Source: an uncultured Clostridia bacterium (lineage in GTDB: Bacteria; Bacillota; Clostridia; UBA1381). Taken from it: DNA of 8,792 nt. A program made the translations under genes and the position numbers. The DNA lies in assembly GCA_905235885.1 (NCBI GenBank), contig CAJONM010000113.1:1-8792 (forward strand). The letters run 5' to 3'. How positions within the stretch are numbered: position 1 is the first letter of the stretch; each line of letters starts with the position of its first letter. Below the pieces are notes generated by a model. It did not search any database. It was not told the origin of the DNA and was given only the letters and a program-made list of their open reading frames with translations. Of the stretch, positions 6,487-8,792 are shown piece by piece.

Positions 6487-6928
6487 CCGCGACTACCTCC
6501 TCCGCTCCGTATATTTCGCGCAACCGTCCGATAACTGTATTGTCTATATGCGCTTTATGTATCGTTATCGACTTCACGCCGCATATCCTGCCCGTATCGT
6601 CGGTGTCCACCTCGGCGGTAACGGCACAGTCGATGCCGAACTCGCTGCCAAGCCGCGCCTTTGCATCATGCTCTATCCGCTCCTCCAGCTCCGCTCTCAG
6701 CTCATCATAAAAGAGAGCTTCTCCGCCGCTTGCTATATCCTGCGGCTCAAGCGCGATCTCGGACAGTGCGTCCGTTCGCATCATATAAAATATCGGTCTG
6801 CCTATAGACAGCGCTATTACAAGTCCCGTCACGATACCGACATATTTTTTCCATTGCTCGGGCGTTATCATATTTACGGCGGCGGACATAACAGTTGCGC
6901 CCAGGATCGTGATTATATAAAGTCTCAT
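6452..6928 (-). CDS. spoIIIAF: Stage III sporulation protein AF
   Basis: Membrane protein of the mother-cell SpoIIIA complex needed for sigma-G-dependent development in Bacillus. The 158 residues begin with two closely spaced membrane helices (about 3-18 and 29-49). The family pattern is present: MRLYIITILGATV, then ITPEQWKKYVGIVTGLVIAL, then a soluble domain of about 100 residues. That domain contains an acidic helical stretch (ELRAELEERIEHDAKARLG) and an alternating strand region (VKSITIHKAHID) typical of the ring-building-like fold proposed for this subunit. It is shorter than the 206-residue B. subtilis protein. It starts 4 nt after the spoIIIAE stop, with only a modest GGGAT-like ribosome site, so coupling to spoIIIAE is likely. 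Its 3' end overlaps spoIIIAG by 35 nt. Confidence 0.92.
   Translation of the reverse strand: MRLYIITILGATVMSAAVNMITPEQWKKYVGIVTGLVIALSIGRPIFYMMRTDALSEIALEPQDIASGGEALFYDELRAELEERIEHDAKARLGSEFGIDCAVTAEVDTDDTGRICGVKSITIHKAHIDNTVIGRLREIYGAEEVVAVGTEKDFSKAE
6495..6503 (-). promoter_or_regulatory. Strong ribosome binding site for spoIIIAG inside spoIIIAF
   Basis: GGAGGAGGT lies 8 nt before the TTG at 6486-6484 and within the last codons of spoIIIAF. It is the best Shine-Dalgarno match in the spoIIIA part of the window and is the main reason to accept the non-ATG start of spoIIIAG. Confidence 0.75.
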
Positions 6929-6932
6929 ATAT

Positions 6933-7931
6933 CTATCCCGTCGCTCTTAGTATAATACAGATATTTAAAACAAACAGCACCGCCGTCAGGACGACCGTAC
7001 CGAATACGGCAGTTATCGTTTCGGACATATTCCACAGCATATCGGATATCCGCTTATCGGTCATAGGCTCGACGACCGCCGCGCAAAGCTTCATCATAAG
7101 CTGCATCGCTCCTATTTTGATAACAGGCGTCATCACGATAAGGCATATAATAACTATCCCCGAAACGCCGACCGCGTTTTTTATGAGCGCGGCGGAGGTC
7201 GTTACGGTGTCGAGCGAATCGGACAAAAAACCGCCCACTATCGGAACGAGAGAGCCCATTGCGAATTTTATCGCCTTCGCGCTTATCGCGTCAAGCGACG
7301 ATACGGAAAAGCCGTAAACGGCATTGATGCCGGTAAAAAGTGTTATGATAAAAGCCATGAGCCATTTTGTAACGGATCTGATTATTTTTATAAATCCCGA
7401 TATACTGTTAGTGTCCCCAAAACTTCCCACAACGGAAAGCACCGCCGAAAATGTCATAAGCGGAACAAGGCATTTTTCTATAACGAGCGATACTGCATAC
7501 ACCACCGCCGAAAGCACCGGCTCAAACGCCGCCGCGCTTACGGATTTGCAGCAGGTAAAAAGCGACATGATAAGCACCGGCGTGAGCTTATCCATAAACG
7601 ATGTCATCTGTCCGATGACCTCGGCGGCATAGCCCATAGCGGTAGAAAAGCACGACAGCAGCAGTCCGCTTATTACGGTGAAAAAAACGAAAAACGCGGC
7701 CTGTCCGGCGGAATTTTTACCGAATGAGGAATTTAATGTCCCCACTGTTGATGAAAGAAGAGCCATGATGACAATTACTGCCGCCGTTTTTGAAAAGTCG
7801 CGTACCTGAGCGGTAAATACGGCAAACACATCGCTTAAAATATCGGTCGGACGGAGAGAAAATCCGCCGGAGACGATTTGGTTTGCAGTATCGTTAAACA
7901 ATCCGTACCCGTCTATCTGAGGCACTGTCAT
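6933..7931 (-). CDS. spoIIIAE: Stage III sporulation protein AE, N-terminally short
   Basis: Large polytopic membrane subunit of the SpoIIIA complex, with about seven or eight hydrophobic segments (near 48-66, 78-98, 116-127, 137-167, 188-207, 222-236, 255-276 and 305-328). The family's most conserved stretch is clear at 226-258: GSLVPIVGGFLSDSLDTV followed by ALIKNAVGVSG. At 332 residues it is about 65 shorter than the 399-residue B. subtilis protein. The missing part is the N-terminal signal sequence and spacer, and no upstream in-frame start could restore it. I took the ATG at 7931, which overlaps the spoIIIAD stop as ATGA and has AAGGTGG about 10 nt upstream. A GTG at 7955 would add 8 residues and is the alternative. 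Confidence 0.92.
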   Translation of the reverse strand: MTVPQIDGYGLFNDTANQIVSGGFSLRPTDILSDVFAVFTAQVRDFSKTAAVIVIMALLSSTVGTLNSSFGKNSAGQAAFFVFFTVISGLLLSCFSTAMGYAAEVIGQMTSFMDKLTPVLIMSLFTCCKSVSAAAFEPVLSAVVYAVSLVIEKCLVPLMTFSAVLSVVGSFGDTNSISGFIKIIRSVTKWLMAFIITLFTGINAVYGFSVSSLDAISAKAIKFAMGSLVPIVGGFLSDSLDTVTTSAALIKNAVGVSGIVIICLIVMTPVIKIGAMQLMMKLCAAVVEPMTDKRISDMLWNMSETITAVFGTVVLTAVLFVLNICIILRATG

Positions 7932-8323
7932 ACGGCGTTCACCACCTTCAGGCACATATCTATAAGCGCACCGATGACGGGCATCGCAAGCGCAAGTATG
8001 CTTATTTTCCCTGCCGCTTCGATCTTTGAGGCGATCGCGCCCTCGCCGCAGTCGCGCAGTATCTCGGCGGCAAACTGTGCTATGTACGCGATACCGACAG
8101 CCTTAACGCATATGGCAAAATATTTTGCGTCCACGCCGCATTCGTCGGCTATCGCCCGGACGCGGTCGATAATGCCGCCCATATCGGCAATTACGGCAGC
8201 AATTATGACAGCGGATGTCGCAAGCGCGATCATCATCGCCATTTCCTGCCGCTCCCGACGGATCGTCAGCGCAAGCGTGCCGCCGACGATACCGATACCT
8301 ACAAGCTTTATCAGACCGCTCAT
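7928..8323 (-). CDS. spoIIIAD: Stage III sporulation protein AD
   Basis: Small integral membrane protein of the SpoIIIA complex, 131 residues, the usual length. It has hydrophobic segments at about 3-20, 28-47, 68-84 and 106-123. The family signature is unmistakable at about 74-107: KAVGIAYIAQFAAEILRDCG followed by EGAIASKIEAAGK. SpoIIIAD is related in sequence to SpoIIIAC and both are thought to lie in the mother-cell membrane as part of the export machine; their exact role is not established. The ATG overlaps the spoIIIAC stop as ATGA, and its own stop overlaps the spoIIIAE start the same way, so three consecutive genes are translationally coupled. Confidence 0.94.
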   Translation of the reverse strand: MSGLIKLVGIGIVGGTLALTIRRERQEMAMMIALATSAVIIAAVIADMGGIIDRVRAIADECGVDAKYFAICVKAVGIAYIAQFAAEILRDCGEGAIASKIEAAGKISILALAMPVIGALIDMCLKVVNAV

Positions 8324-8514
8324 AGATCAAAAATGACCTTTATCGAGTCGAACAGCTCGCCTATGCGTTCGGTCAGTATAAACAGGACTACCACAAGTCC
8401 GGCTATCGTTATAAGAAGCGCCTGCTCGTCCCGTCCGGCTCTGGATAAAAGCTGATTTATCACCGCTACCACTATCCCCACTCCGGCAATTTGAAATATC
8501 AGATCTACATTCAT
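8320..8514 (-). CDS. spoIIIAC: Stage III sporulation protein AC
   Basis: Very small two-helix membrane protein, 64 residues, the normal length for the family. It reads MNVDLIFQIAGVGIVVAVIN, then QLLSRAGRDEQALLITIAGL, then a second hydrophobic helix and a terminal FDSIKVIFDL. The GRDEQA loop between the two helices is the conserved landmark. The start is the ATG at 8514, with GGGG about 11 nt upstream. A longer reading in the same frame, up to 8691, is only the shadow of spoIIIAB and is rejected. It lies 29 nt downstream of spoIIIAB and overlaps spoIIIAD by four bases. Confidence 0.94.
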   Translation of the reverse strand: MNVDLIFQIAGVGIVVAVINQLLSRAGRDEQALLITIAGLVVVLFILTERIGELFDSIKVIFDL

Positions 8515-8543
8515 AATATGCTTATCCCCAATCACTGCCGCGC

Positions 8544-8792
8544 CTACAGCAGCACGATCATAATAAAAATACCGGCGAGGATGCCGCAGCCGCGATACGG
8601 CCGCGCAAGTCTTGCATATTGCTCCGCCGCCGTTTCGGCGCATTGCGCGGCAAGCTCTGCTGTGCGTTTTATCGCTTTTTGCTGTCCCCATATGTCGGTC
8701 ATACCAAGCTCCGTGCTGAGAGTGAGAACGGCTGCTTTTTCATCCTTTCCGAGCGCGGCATCGGCGGCGGCGCGTTCCGCCGCTTGCTCACA
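8544..8792 (-). CDS. spoIIIAB: Stage III sporulation protein AB, C-terminal 82 residues (partial at right edge)
   Basis: The visible part begins in an Ala/Glu-rich helical region (EQAAERAAADAALGKDEKAA) and continues with LGMTDIWGQQKAI (29-41), a pattern typical of SpoIIIAB. It ends in RLARPYRGCGILAGIFIMIVLL, the conserved C-terminal membrane helix followed directly by the TAG stop at 8546-8544. SpoIIIAB is a membrane-anchored helical protein of the SpoIIIA complex, thought to work with the ATPase SpoIIIAA, whose gene should lie just beyond the right edge. The frame is open to the window end. The family's N-terminal membrane segment is outside the window. Assignment rests on the C-terminal pattern plus the canonical gene order that follows. 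Confidence 0.88.
   Translation of the reverse strand, partial: CEQAAERAAADAALGKDEKAAVLTLSTELGMTDIWGQQKAIKRTAELAAQCAETAAEQYARLARPYRGCGILAGIFIMIVLL

Noticed and set aside
8515..8691. N-terminal extension of spoIIIAC in the same frame up to an ATG at 8691
   Set aside because: It overlaps the well-supported spoIIIAB C-terminus in another frame, and its translation is arginine/cysteine-rich shadow sequence.

Overview
The window looks like chromosomal DNA of an endospore-forming Clostridia-type Firmicute, probably a gut or plant-fibre degrader of the Oscillospiraceae/Ruminococcaceae kind. The evidence is most of a spoIIIA sporulation operon (spoIIIAB to spoIIIAH) next to a carbohydrate-utilisation cluster. 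The family-level placement is inference from gene content and moderate G+C, not from a marker gene.

Left half (1-4518, all minus strand): a three-gene sugar operon read leftwards. It runs GH115 alpha-glucuronidase-like hydrolase, GH42 beta-galactosidase, then the N-terminal third of a mannitol-dehydrogenase/fructuronate-reductase family enzyme that leaves the window. The genes are 6-15 nt apart or overlap by 4 nt. No signal peptide is visible on any of them, so they should act in the cytoplasm on imported oligosaccharides. A coherent reading is that GH115 removes a (methyl)glucuronic acid branch, GH42 removes galactose or arabinopyranose, and the oxidoreductase feeds the uronate into the fructuronate-mannonate route.

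Middle (4519-5465): a 119-bp divergent regulatory region and a plus-strand AraC-family regulator with an N-terminal cupin sensor and a C-terminal double helix-turn-helix. The region holds a near-identical 9-bp direct repeat with a 21-bp period, the usual geometry of AraC-family sites. It also holds a perfect 9+1+9 A/T palindrome just upstream of the GH115 ribosome binding site. The regulator gene is visibly more A/T-rich than its neighbours.

Right half (5466-8792, all minus strand): spoIIIAB (C-terminal part), AC, AD, AE, AF, AG and AH in canonical order, with short gaps or overlaps. They encode the mother-cell side of the SpoIIIA-SpoIIQ channel between mother cell and engulfed forespore. spoIIIAA and the operon promoter lie beyond the right edge. 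The spoIIIAH stop codon directly abuts the araC stop codon, with no base between them and no visible terminator, so the sporulation operon and the sugar regulator converge tail to tail.

There is no RNA gene, CRISPR array, insertion sequence or gene-free stretch longer than 300 bases.
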